Assembly: GCF_018691265.1 (NCBI RefSeq)
Contig: NW_024881322.1
Span: forward strand, 8,545,989-8,609,988
Reading direction: 5' to 3'
Length of the DNA: 64,000 nt
Origin: Tyto alba
Taxonomy: Eukaryota > Chordata > Aves > Strigiformes > Tytonidae
Position 1 is the first letter of the stretch; each line of letters starts with the position of its first letter. The notes under the pieces are model-generated. The model was not told where the DNA came from. It made no database searches and worked only from the letters and a program-made list of their open reading frames with translations. The position numbers and the translations under genes are program-made. This document shows, one piece after another, positions 11,152-23,925 of the stretch.

Positions 11152-14100
11152 ATTGTAACAATGGTGCTGATTACTTTGTAGTTTGCTTAGTCATTCAGCA
11201 CTTTACAACACTGGGAGTCAGATCTGTCAAGTTTCATCTCATGCAGCTGTTGGAATTTTCACAAGTTGTAAGACTTGATTTTCCTGGCAGAATTCTTCAC
11301 CAAAAATCATGTAAATCTATTCTGTAAATGATCTATCTAAACAAAAAAAGTCTTAAATATTTAAGGGAAATATTTGCCTGACTTTGCCATGATAATTCAG
11401 AATAATCATTGTTTCTTCCTGAGAAAGCATTAGAGAACATGGCCCAGTATTTACATTTGTTGTTTAAATACAAATATTTCTGAGAAGCTGTTCATTAGAC
11501 CAAATGAGACCAAATGTTTGGCATTTGCACTCGCTACTGTGCTGCCACTGGTTTTAGTTAAATTCTTTGTATTTTGCTGTCATGCAAATATTTAGATGAC
11601 TTAAAGATTAAATTTCAAAGTTCTCATCTTGTATGATTATATTTAGTAAAGTAAATAAACTTTCATAGTTTAATACTCATAGCATCTAAGACCAAAAACT
11701 GTCTCAGCATTTATATTTATGTATTGGAATAGATTTTTTTAACTGTCTTTAATTTGAAGCATCTGGCTTATTACATTTGATTAAATACACAGGCAGCTAT
11801 ACATAAATGAATGTGAAGTTGAGCTATAAACTCCCGTAAAATGAGACATTCTGATCCAAATTTTCAAAACACCCTCCAAAGTTGCACCCAGACATTGCAC
11901 AGCTGCACATCTTTTCCTACAAATACTACTTAGTGTGTTTTATTTATTTTATTTGTTACTTTATCTACACCATTGCATGACTGTTTTTGTGCATGTTGTG
12001 GGTGCTGTTTAAGAGGATCTTTCAACTTTACCCTTCTAAGCAAAGATTGTTGTCCTTAGTATGCCTAGACAATTTTAGGAACTATCGCATGATTCCAGCC
12101 CACAAAGATGCTTAGTTACACAACCTAGTGTAAACAACTCCTGTTAGTAAACAAGATTGCAACTATTTTTCTTTAAAGGCTCTAGTGACACATTTAAATT
12201 TGACTATGTGCTTGATTTTTCTTATCATAATTTACATGAATACACAACTGTGTGAAACTGTCATCTATAAAGTAGCTCATCACGAAGTGATGTAATATAA
12301 GGTGAAGTTTTGCAATAGTGTTTCATTTATTTGATTTTTAGAAAGGAGTAATCTTGAACACTTGGTTTTGTACAAACAGTTAGATGGTAAAGAGCTTTTG
12401 GATATAAATTGTTGCCATCTATCTTTTCATTTTTGTACTGTACTGTTGTTAGTATTATCTTTTACCTACACAAATGAGCAGAGACATACCCTTGAATTTG
12501 TTTTGAAGGGTGTTTAAATATGCTGTAAAAGCTCTAAAACAGGTCTATGAAAGATTTCTATTTGCTCTAGATTAGACATATATTACTTATATATCGGACT
12601 AATAACTGCACTAAATTTTCAACATACACAAGATACAGGTGGCCTTACTACTGTTATTGTAATTATCGTCATTTATTATACTGCTAATCATTTGGATACT
12701 GCTCTCCTTGCCAGTTACAGCAAAAGTATGTTCAATGTACATAGCCAAATAATTAACTTTTTCAGGTTAGACAGTATAATAGAACAGAAATCAATCCTAA
12801 TACTAACTGTATTGTACATGAGATTAAATAAAAGGGAAATGTATAAATTAAGCTAAAGATCATTTTGGAAAAATGTTCTTGCTATCTGGAATAGGATTTT
12901 GTGCCCATAATCAGCTTTCAAAACCACCAGTTGAACAAATCAGTATTGTTGGCAAAGCAGACTTTTCAGCTGTCCGTGGCCACAGTTTTAAACCTGAACT
13001 TCTGTCTGAAATTTGGTTACTACACTCATGACAAAAATAACAACAACAGATCTGACTTCAGACTTATTTTTTGAAAATCATTGAAGGACCCATTAATGGG
13101 GCTCATCTGAGGGGGTAAATGTGCTTCTGACAGTTTGAGTTCAGTTTCAAGCATTTTTGACAAGTGAGTTGCAACACAGTATTTTGTCCTTGAGCTAACA
13201 AAGAGTCTTGAATTAGAAACAAGTCTGGCAAAAATGCTGAAACCTGTAATGGCTTCAGATAGGTGAAAGCTCCTTCAAGGTTTAACCTTAATAGTATCTC
13301 ACTTACGCATTTCCCACTGATGTATTGTAGTACTATGAGACTAGGTCCTTGTTTCTTTCTGTATGGACATTGCTACATAGTAGGAAAGACATCAGGAGCC
13401 TGCAGTTGGGCTTACCTAAGACTTTAAAATTTCTATGCTAATTGTTTCCACAAGAAAAGGTGCAAAGAAAATCACTGGGCTACAAAAAGCCTATTTTTCT
13501 GTAGAGAGCTGAAGAGATTTATGGAGGTTTTCTTTTCCACAGAGTCTGTTTTTCTAAAAAGCAGTACAGTTTAAGAGATTAATGTGAGAATTCCTTCATT
13601 AAGTCAATACCAAATGAAGTGCAGTTTCTCTTTTAGCAGGAGCTTGTATATACATCTCCTGTGCAATGTAATATAACACATAAGGACATAACAAGTATTA
13701 TTTATGTTCTAATATTTGCAGATTCAAGTATATTATAATGTGTATTATCCACTGCAGTGGGTAAAGAGATCAGTCTGTGTGTGTTTGCCCATACCAGTGG
13801 TTGTGGTACTGCTTTACAAATGTTTCCTTTCAAAGGTTAAAAAGGTCTCTGACTAATTCCAGTTTGTTTCATGACTGTCAGTGAAACAAATAACTGAGGG
13901 GTACCTTACACTCTGCTTTGTGGGTTGTCTCAGAATTGCTATGAGATCACAGAAAAAATGTATGAAATGAACAAGTCATGGTATAGAGAGCCTGAACCTT
14001 TTCCTTCAAATTCAGTGGCCTTAATGGAAAAAATTGTTTATTTAAAGCACTTGTATGATTTGAGAATTCAAAGACACTCTTAAAATTATTATCAAATGGT

Positions 14101-15210
14101 TGCTATTGTTGCAGTTAAGGGAGCAGAAAAGAGTGATACAAGGCATAAGAACATAATCATGGCCATACCCAAAGCTTTTTGGAATCTATGAAGAAATCTT
14201 CTCTTATTTTTATCAAGTCTTGAACATGAGAACTGATGATAGATAATAGAAGATAAGGAGCACATAAAATGTAGATTGAGAAAAAGGGGCATGCTAAATA
14301 TGGAACAAAATGAAAATCAAAGCTAAACACATTGTTAGATATTCTGAATAGGTCTTGTATGCAAGAAAGGGGAACTATAGCACAATGGAAGGAATCAAAC
14401 AAAGAGAAATGTAAAAGCTTTTTATGTGACTAAATGTCATTTTTCATATTTCCTTGGCAGTTATGTTGCATAACTGTGAGCTTAAGAGTAGATGATTGAT
14501 TGTCACTAGGATTCATTCACTTGCTCGTCCTCTGCCGGTTAAGAGGGACAGGACAGAAATTAGTCTGACTTTTCTGTTATTTGCTACTATTTACTTTTCT
14601 TCTGTGGTGGTGAAGGTTGATGCTCTGTTTTCCTTGCTAGTGTTTTTAAGATTTCTTGTGTTGTTTTTGTTTCCTCACACCAGTTATTTTCTCCATTGTA
14701 TCAAGTGTTGCTATCAAGTGCACAATGCAAATATGCCCAGCTCTTTGTTTCTGGTAGATATGAACTACTGGCTATTGTTTTCTCTAACGCCGACATGAGA
14801 TCTTTTCACTGAATACGCAGTAAAACTTGTTTCTCAAGACATCTGTTTTCCCACCTAATGGTTTACAGATTCTCCAGTTCTACACAAATATTTGTACCTA
14901 GTTTTTTGTTTAACTGGGAAATCATAATTTTATTCAGAACATGGATAGCTTTGAATTTCATATGTTCTTTGGATTAGTGTATTATTCCTGGCTTCACTTA
15001 TTTTGTCAGATCTCTGTTGGTTAGTGAGATAGTACATGGATATCTGTGCTACTTTCTTGACATTATAGAAGTGTGTCTATAAAATTTGCTTTCCACTATT
15101 GATTCTTGAGGTGCGTTTGTGCTGGATGTTAATGGCTCCTATATGTTCTTGGCAGTCTTTGAGAAATACAAAAATTTCATGCTGTTCTGGTGTCTAATGA
15201 GGTATTACTT
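11152..15210. other. Noncoding, no recognisable gene
   Basis: AT-rich sequence without an exon that I can support. It includes a 10-bp tandem duplication at 11497-11516 (AGACCAAATG twice) and a 12-bp perfect palindrome CCACTGCAGTGG at 13749-13760. Short overlapping frames at 14092-14402 (-) and 14496-14798 (+) are hydrophobic because the DNA is T-rich and are taken as chance. Confidence 0.45.
11497..11516 (+). repeat. 10-bp tandem duplication
   Basis: AGACCAAATG occurs twice back to back without a mismatch. It is probably a small replication-slippage duplication. Confidence 0.85.
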
Positions 15211-15226
15211 AAAAAAAAAAAAAAAA
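15211..15226 (+). repeat. A16 homopolymer
   Basis: Sixteen A followed by TAAAA. No AATAAA lies just upstream and no flanking duplication was seen, so it is read as a simple homopolymer. Confidence 0.9.
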
Positions 15227-18200
15227 TAAAAGGACAGTAAAACTCATCAAAACATTATTTGAATGCCCACTCACCATTCCAAGCCAAGAAGGTTTTAGTG
15301 GCTGCTAGGTATGTTATTGAATCCTGTTCAGTTTTTCATGGCCCTGGACGGTGAGAATGGCAGGCAGAGGAGAATACAGACATTTTTGGTTTCTACCATC
15401 TATCCTTATATAAAAGAGGTAATTAAAAGGAAGATGTTCAGTAGCACAAAACAGAGCCCAAGCACTCCACTATAAGACCTCCTCTATTGCTGAAAACCAG
15501 TATTCAAAGTTTTAGGAAATCCCAAAAGTTCACTGAGCAACCCAAGGAGAAGTTTGTCTGATGCATAAACTTGGGTTGGAATTGTATGGCTTACATTTTA
15601 TATAAAAGTCAGATTACACATAATAAAGGTTACTTCTGTCCTCAAACTGTTTCACTAACTTTCTCACTTTCTCAGAATCTTAAAGTTAATAGTAGTGTAA
15701 TTGTTTGATATATCAGATGAGTATTAGTTAAATCCAGGATGAGGCTGTAAAATGGTTTTCCAGGTCTTTTTTCCAGGTTACACAAAATGCCAAGACTCAC
15801 TTTATAGCTTGTCAGTGTTGGCCACCAAAGGGAGATTAGCTCTAGGTCTTTAGGAACTGTTTGCTGGAAAAAAAATGACATTGTGGAGGTGTTACAGCTT
15901 ATTTTCCAAAATACCTTCTTTCAGAAGTAATTTTAATGTCTCGCGCCCCTTTCTCCCCTCCCAGAAGGCAGCCATCCATATTATGAGCTAATGGCTTAAG
16001 CTTTCTTTATAAAAAAGAAAAAAAAGACTGGTTTTGAGATACAAGATTGCATGAAAGCACCTGAAACTGCTAGTATCAGTTCTCTCTCCCTGAGGGCTGA
16101 CTCTGCAACCTCTTCAAAAATAAGGGGTTTGAATGGAAACATTGACTCTTGTTTAAAGAACTGCTGACATGCCTGAAATGAGGGAGCACATTCCCACATG
16201 CTCTTTGTTGGAGAGTGTTACTGAAATTACAAATAGGTTTTCCATGTCATTTTGTGGAAATTATCAGTGCCATTATGAGCTCCTTTGGAGCATTGCTAGA
16301 GCTTTGTTTTGTCAAGGCATGGACGTTGTTGATAATATGGATGATGTATAATGCCAGAGCATATCATCTTAGTTAAATAATATTGTGAATAGTACTGAAA
16401 TGTTTCCAGAGTTGGTATCAGCAATTTTTTCTCTTAATTATTAGAATGAAATATTCAAAATGATACTGTACCATCAAGGTTCTACAACTCAGAGGTTTTC
16501 TATAGAGGCAGTGTGATTTCTGTGTTTGTACAGGTAGGTGATACTGTGATGCTAGGGTTAACATGTCTCAGAAGAGGCGTGAACCCTGCATCCCAATAGT
16601 CTATTGTGGCTCAAAGTTGTTCTCACTTCAGTATGCTGGAGCAGTACACATATCGGTCATGCTGAGTGTATCTCTTAAAACTGGTCAGTTAAAACCAACA
16701 GCAAAATTCTTATTTTATATTTGTATCCAGTGGTGTTAAGAGCTCTTCTGCAGTTTTTTTTTTAATACTTCGTGACATAGTTCTCCAGTGTGAACACATG
16801 CATAATTCACAGGAGACCACATTCTGCTTTTAATAGTAATGCCTTTTGCGACCCCACCTCGGTGTGCTGTCGTAACTATCATAGCTGATGGCCTGTCACA
16901 AACTCCTTGGTTCTTGGCTTGGTTCTCATTGCCTGTGGCTGTGAGATGCAGCACATGTAACCATGTTGTCCCTAATGCTTGAATGTGTCATATTTCTAAC
17001 TTCAATGGAGAATTAAAATTTAGTAGGTAATGAATCTATAAGTTTAACTATAGTTAATGCAGGTCTTCTGATGTTTTCTGATCAAGGGACACATCAGTTA
17101 CAATAACAGAATTCAAAATGTTCGGCTTGAACGGATTCAAATTCGCCACACTGGGTGGGGGGTGGCTGGATGACTTTGTTAAAGAATTGCTTGGTACCTT
17201 GGGAGCAAACAATATTACACTTTAGGAAGACTTCCACAAAAGCGACAAGCAACAGCAGAGCAGTAACCCTCATTATTAAAATCAACAGTTGCAATAATGT
17301 AGTGTAGTAATTTTGTCAGCCTCATCAAATATTTATCAGACACCTCTGCTAAGCACATTCTAATTCTGAGTTATTTTGTATTCTTGTACTCCATAGAGTA
17401 TCCTCTCATCTTTTTCACCTGTTACAGTAATTCCATCTTCCTGTGGCTGCAGTGTCACTCTCACTGATTTAGTATTAAGACTACTGCAGTGTTTCCAAAA
17501 GTAGGATATAAGGCTGAAGTAGCAGTGAATGAAAAACAGTGTAAGGGCTGAATTTTGTAATAGCTACTGGAACATATGACCAGAAATACTCAACCAGAAA
17601 TACTCACGCTCTATGAAGCAGTGCTGGTGTGTCTTACCACCCTGTGTTATTGCATGAGTAAATCTATACCCATGCCTTAGTGTTAGTAAGCAGTATGCAG
17701 TGCATAAGGCTGATCAAGTTTTGTTTTTTAGTAACATACGGTGGATGCAAAAATAGCTTGTATTTCCTAGCACAGACTTTGGTTTCAAAGTTTGGTTCTA
17801 TTTCAGGGGGAAAAATAGAAAGATGTTCCAAAATGTTTAGCAGCACAGGATGTGATATCTGGAGTGGTGTTACTACTAGGTCAGTTTCTTTTTCTGCTAC
17901 CCTCAAAACAAATTAATATGCCACTTACTTGTTTCCTTTTATCGGTGGCATGTTATTTACAGCCCATTTTGCCTCATACAACAAAGGAATCACAACAGAA
18001 ACCCTATAGATCCTTAGCTTGTTGCGTTTCCTAAATAGAGCAAAAAAAAATTGACACACCTGTTAGGCGAAATTATTTTTCAGCTCAATGTATAGCTCCT
18101 GTCTCATAAGACAGCAAATAAGATACTGCTTAATCAAATTTGAACTCTTACTTAATGTGTCTTTCTCTGTATAGGTTGCCCTTGCCATTGTGTTAATAAT

Positions 18201-20376
18201 TAATTGAATTTGTCATATTTTCTTTAAAATGTATTTTGGCTCATAGATGTCATATTTGTCTTCATGTCTAGTACCCTGAGTGTCATGAACAGAGTGATGG
18301 GCTGTGTAACACTGTGCAGTATTCCAGCTATGTATTAGCACCCTGGAGAATACTACTTTAAAAAGTAGAGGCCAAGCTTGTTTTCTGGAAAGTAGCCTTA
18401 GGAAAATGTTGTAACTTGGTTTTTGATGTCATCATTCAAGATGCGATCCCATTCAAGAAAACCTTAAATGTGAAAATTAGGAGTTGAAAATACCAAAATT
18501 ATATGCAGTTAGACAGAATTAGAGCTCTCCCGTGGGTCTGTTTTTCAAGAAAATTTTGTTCTTTTGTGGCTTTATTCTGGTGTGTTTAATATTCCAGGAA
18601 ATATTAGATTTTTTTTTTTCATGTGTATGAGTACTAACAACTTGTAACTTTGACATAGGCAACTCCTATCATTATAGGTGGGAAAGAGGAAAAAAAAAAT
18701 AAGGTAAGAACAGAGGATAGAAGAACATAGCACAGTAGAAAAGGAGAAAAATAGAAAATACGCTAACTGTTCCACATCACATGAGTATTAGTTGTCTGCC
18801 CTGTAGTCATAATGCAGCAAAGTTTTTAATTGTGAAAAGCATGATTAAAGACATGTGCATGCTTTCATCTGGCCTGCATTGCTAGCAGCACTAAGCAAAC
18901 AGTTACTGCAGCTGTCCCTCAGTGCACACTGCAAAATGTGTCTGAAAATATAACTTTTGCATAGCTAGACTGCTAGCAGTACCTAGGTTAGGTAACTTAA
19001 AACTAGGCAGGTTGTATCTGAATGAGCTGTGGCCTAAATCAGGGCAGTTGCCGTGCTTTATCTTCTCTTCCTCCCAGCCACCAAGTGCTTCTGCATTCGC
19101 TGGTGCCAGCACTACTGTTCATATGACCAAGTGGTAAGGCAGCTTTAGGGAGCGGAACTGATTGAAACCTTGCCCCAAATGTCGTTCAAGCCGCTTTTTT
19201 ACCTTAGTCTTTATCCATTATAGTTAGACCATCAAAAGGAAAGGTTACTATTTTATGGGATTAGGGAGTTGTAACTTGGTCTACAGGTACAGAACTGCTA
19301 GGTCTGCGGTGGAGGAGGTTGGTATGTGCATCACGGTGCATGGAGAACATGACTAAACACTTTGGCAGCAGGCCACAGATATATCAAATTAAGTATAACA
19401 TGAAATTGTGTCCTAGCTTTTGACTCTATCAGCTTCCTGAATCATTCACCACATAATTGGAGGAGCATAAGTGCTGGTTCAAGGAAGGAGAAGGGAATGG
19501 GGAAGCCACGACTGCCTCAGCTTACATTAGTTTATGCTGCCATGTGACTTGCAGCCACAATAGCTGAAGCACATTCAGACCCTTAATAAATAGGAGCACT
19601 GAGAAAAGAACCCTGAATGCTATTAGGATTTTTAAAATTTTGTGCTATCCCTTACTAAGTGGCATTATAAAGTTATTTTGAGTTCCATTACCTAATGAGC
19701 CAGTGCTGGAAATACTAGTTTATTTTTATGTTGTGGAAGGTGGTTTGTGTATGATGGGGAGCCTCTTCATTCTTGTGTTCACAATCCATTGTGCCAGAAC
19801 TCATTTATGCTTTTTCCTGGCAATTTTCTCACAGTTCTAAAATTGTGGACACAGGACCTAATCCAACAAAGTTCTTAAGCACATACACTGCTAAGTATAT
19901 GTAGTCTTGCTAGACTCACAAGGGAGTATAGTAGGCAAAGTGAAAACGCCCTCTGGTCTTTCTATATCAACTGTATTTGGTCTTTCTTGGAGTAAAATTG
20001 GTTGTAAGCCTGAAAGAAATGTCATATTAGGACAGCTGCTTCTCTATCCTCCTTAGCATTTTGTTGGTTTCGTCAAATAGAGAATAGGTCAAGACTCCAT
20101 CATGAACATGAAGCTAAGCCAACACATAAATACCCTTGAGCAGCAGTTTTAACATTTTGGAATATTTATAGCTAACAGCTAAACTTTAGGATAATAAACT
20201 GTTCATGGGCTGTGTTAGTTCATTTTCTCTAAAATACAGTTTTTATTCTGGCAGAATTCCAGACATCTGAGCATGGACTAGAAATCAATCTGGAATGGTC
20301 TAAAATTAAATTACTATTCTTTCTTTTCTTTTCCCTTTGTTCAAAGGATTTTTCAGAGTAGCTGTCTGATACACAC
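15227..20376. other. Noncoding, no recognisable gene
   Basis: No exon can be supported. A strong acceptor-like pyrimidine tract ending in AG at 15964 is followed by only eight open codons and no donor. The sequence at 17148-17165 contains the G-runs GGG, GGGGGG and GG separated by T, too incomplete for a three-tetrad quadruplex. A 14-bp tandem duplication at 17579-17606 is listed separately. Confidence 0.45.
17579..17606 (+). repeat. 14-bp perfect tandem duplication
   Basis: ACCAGAAATACTCA occurs twice head to tail with no mismatch. The lack of divergence suggests a recent local duplication, or one under little decay. No function is implied. Confidence 0.9.
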
Positions 20377-20410
20377 AATAAATCTGACTAAACTAAAAAA
20401 AAAAAAAAAA
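20377..20410 (+). other. AATAAA plus A16: possible retrotransposed poly(A) end
   Basis: AATAAA at 20377-20382 is followed 12 nt later by sixteen A (20395-20410). The spacing is that of a processed transcript end copied into DNA. No target-site duplication was found around it and the upstream body is not recognisable, so this may be coincidence in AT-rich sequence. Confidence 0.25.
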
Positions 20411-22789
20411 GTGGGGGGACAACAGAAGAACCTCTGTTGAATTTTATTTGCTTTCTGGAGTACTGTTCTGACAATTATGCACTGACTTCATGTGTCACAT
20501 CCTGTATTTCACCGTTTCTTTTCTGAATCCTCAGTATTTGATATTTATAGTCATGTAATACATTGTGACGTATATTATGTACTTTAATGCAAAGACTAAC
20601 TAGAAAATATAGACTATTTAGCTCAAACTATTTAATTTTCCAGTAGCAGCATCCCCTTCTCCTGTGGTAACCTTTAAGATCTGTATTTCAGATCTGTTTT
20701 TTCTGTTGATCAGCTTTGTTTTGGAGTGATTCCCCTTCTGCTCCCACTTTCTCCTTTTCTCCTTCGATCTTGGAGTCTTTTTTTCTTCCTTGAGAATACT
20801 GAATTATTTTCAGTGCTCAGCCTATAATGTTTAGTAGAAGATAGTGGTTAAACTTCATATAGGCATTTAAGAATTCATATAGGATAAATTAGGTATAAGC
20901 CATTCTCTAATTCTCAAAAAGTCTTCAACCTAAATCACTACTTCAAACACAAATGTTTTTATTTATTTTTTTTTTTGCCAACAGAATTATCTATGGTTTC
21001 AATACTTCTGAAAGTATTAATCTTTCATGGTTCCTGCTGGGTGCCCTGTAGTTCTGGGAGAAACAACTCATAAAGTGGTTTTGGTTTGTTTTGTTGTGTT
21101 CTTTTTAAAAAGAAACTCAAGTGCTAATGTTCATAATTTCTGCTGTACCAGCTTGGAGAAGTACTTGGTTCATATGCTACAAAAGCAGGTGGAGGGGGCT
21201 CCCCTCCTGCCTTCTCTTCCTTAAATCCTAAATAACGAAATATCCTGCTGACTCTCTAAAAGTGGGTGTTTCAGGTGTGCTTGTTCACCACTATCTGCTA
21301 CCACAGAAAAACAGGAGTTGGGTTTGAGTTCTTGAGATAAGTTTTTAAAGCCATTTTAGATCTTTGGACTGCAATTTTGCTAGATACGTATTGTTGTCAT
21401 CATTGCAGAACCATGGTGATGTGCTTCATTTGAAAATACCACAAAGAAGCTCTCTGTTTTTACAGCAAACAGGATGGGTTTTAAAATCTGCAATGTACAT
21501 TAAGTAATACATGTTGCATGATTTTGTCATATGTAGCAGTTTCAGGGGAGACTATTCTTGGCAGGCACTGCTTGAAGTAGAGTTAACAGGCTCATGATGA
21601 GAGAGATCCCAGGAGACCTGCTGTCTGTATAGAGATGTATAAAATAACCCGCAAAATTTTCCGCAGCAATCTCTGGATAGACAAGGTACACTCCCTTGTT
21701 TTGTGCATCTCCTTTCTCCCAGAAAAATACCTGCCTGTCACTCATATCTGTTCATGTCCATTTCTCTTTCCACCTGCCATTCCAGCAGAAACTGGAGTCA
21801 ATATTTTTGAGTTGTTCTGGCAAGTGGTGATTTGTCTCATATTGAGCTGAATTTGAGAAGTTTGTAAAAATTTTACTTTTATTTTCCAACGCAGATTTAT
21901 GACCAATTGAAAAGGGAATGTCTTGGTAATTGATTCACCTTTGCTGGTGGAACAGAAGAATTCTGAGAGTTGAGCAATGATAAGCAAACTTATTTGTCAG
22001 GTCTTTTGATGATAGAAACATTGGCACTGGAACGGTAGTTGTGGCTTGGGCTCAAATCTTTTCTCTTCCCAACTTATGTTGGGCATATCCATTTCATTTA
22101 AGGGTAGTATCAGTTCAGATGAGGTCAGAAACAGTCTGTCATGTTACGATTAGAGGAGCCTTAATATAGATCAGCCTGCTGATTATCAGTGCTTTAAAAT
22201 TATTTGATCATTAATTATGGGATAAAATATATCAAACATTTATGAGGTCCAGTTTTCTAAAGGCTGAACAAACTCTGTATCCATTTTCAGTATGGCTAAA
22301 TCTTGTCCGATGTAACAGGTACCCAACAGCAACTTGTGGTGTATCTTAGGCCAATGAGGGATTAACAACATTGTAAGGAAATATCTTTTAAAAAATAAAG
22401 AGAAATTAAATTAAAATTATGATATTTAATTAACAAAATGGAGAAAATTATTCTTGAGTGTCTGCTCCCCCCCCTCCCATCCAGCAAAGTGTGTTAGGAC
22501 AGAACTACGTTACAAACTCAATATTCGGATCTTTATTTCTTCCATGCTGTCTCAAGTCATTGCCATGCTTTTAGATGATGTGTTAAAAACTAGATATTTA
22601 ATAGAGAAGGGTAAAAAGGTGGCTGAGTACCTTCAGGGAGGTTTGACAGGAGTGGGAATTTAAGACCACCAACACTGGCAATGCAATACCAAACACAAGT
22701 GGTGCAGTTTTGTATGAGTATAACTGATTAGATTGATCCAAGAGAAGGGTGTGAATAGGGAAGTATGAGCTTTTCCACCTTTGGAGGAT

Positions 22790-22805
22790 CTGCAGAGCTC
22801 TGCAG
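22790..22805. repeat. 16-bp perfect palindrome CTGCAGAGCTCTGCAG
   Basis: The sequence equals its own reverse complement over 16 bases with no spacer, and the next flanking pair does not extend it. It contains two PstI-type CTGCAG words and one GAGCTC word. Palindromes of this length are uncommon by chance, but no specific role is shown. Confidence 0.9.
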
Positions 22806-23775
22806 TATGCTTAAGTGGTGCATTTGGAACCTGAAAATATGTTTAGCCAAGTACATTACTAAGCATACAGTGTAATAAAGAAACGGGTGCTAATCATATG
22901 TATAAGACACTCCTACTTGTCATGCTTATGTGACTTGAAATACATGTCCTGCCACCTCTGTCCCTTGAATTCTACTGTGCTCACATCAGTGGAATGAGGC
23001 AAAGCTGCCAGTGTCTTAACATTTCATTCATTAAAACTTTAAACAGAAGTGTCTTATTAAATTATGAACATTTAAAATCTCTTCTGGAATGAACTTCCGA
23101 GTTATTTTAGATATAATTTATCATTTAAAGGTTTGTGCCTGTGTAGCTTTGAATTCTGCATCTGGATCTGTATAAGATTTACATAGAACTACTGATATTT
23201 AATTGAAATGTTTATCCAGATATTCGGGTTATTGACTTAATCTATTAGAATTGGAAGGAAGCAGACTTTTGCCTTTTACAAATATCAACCCTACCAGATC
23301 CCTAGCATTTAAAAAGGAGAAAAAGGGAAGACAATTTTCTACTGTCTCTAGTGAGTGGATCCAAAGGTCAGAGTTTTGTTCCACTGACCTCATTATTCAG
23401 TATAGAGAAAGTAGACGGCATAATATTTTCTTAAATTATTTTGAATATTACTATGTTTATTATAGGTTAATATCATATATAGGTGTATATCCAGTATATT
23501 CAAGATCATTAATACCACTGTTAAGGTTTCTTTTTAATTAAATGCACTTTGCATCAAGCACAAAGAGCTATATTTTGACTGGTTCCTTCAGGCCCCTAAC
23601 GAAGTGTTTCAATATCTGAAAACATGAGTGTTTGTTTCAAGCTTGGTCATTCAGTCCATCTACATTAGCAGCCTAAGCTTCTGGATAGTCAGTGAAGAAA
23701 ACAGAGTCCTTTGAAGAACCAGTGAAGATACCTGTATCTTTCCATGGATTGTTGTGGGGCTTGCCCTGATGCCTA

Positions 23776-23925
23776 CGTATGGCAACCCAGTGCTGCCTCA
23801 TGCCGTGCAGGGGGCTGCATGGCGTGGAGGGAGGCTCTAGGGTCAGGCGTTTCCAACTGAACACGTGTCTGCTTTGGAACTTCTCACACCCTGCTTGCGC
23901 GTTGAGCTAGTTTCACCTCAAGCCG
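23776..23925. other. Small CpG-rich pocket
   Basis: Eight CpG dinucleotides fall within 150 bp (at 23776, 23804, 23823, 23848, 23864, 23898, 23900 and 23924) in an otherwise CpG-poor region. It contains an E-box-like CACGTG at 23863. It is far too small for a standard CpG island. It could be a regulatory element or the remains of a GC-richer insert. An overlapping minus-strand frame at 23673-23864 shows no motif. Confidence 0.4.

Noticed and set aside
15940..15990. Pyrimidine tract with CCCAG acceptor at 15964
   Set aside because: The frame closes within about eight codons and no donor follows. It is an unused acceptor-like sequence.
21592..21660. C-box-like TGATGA suggesting a C/D snoRNA
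   Set aside because: No D box (CTGA) and terminal stem at the required spacing.
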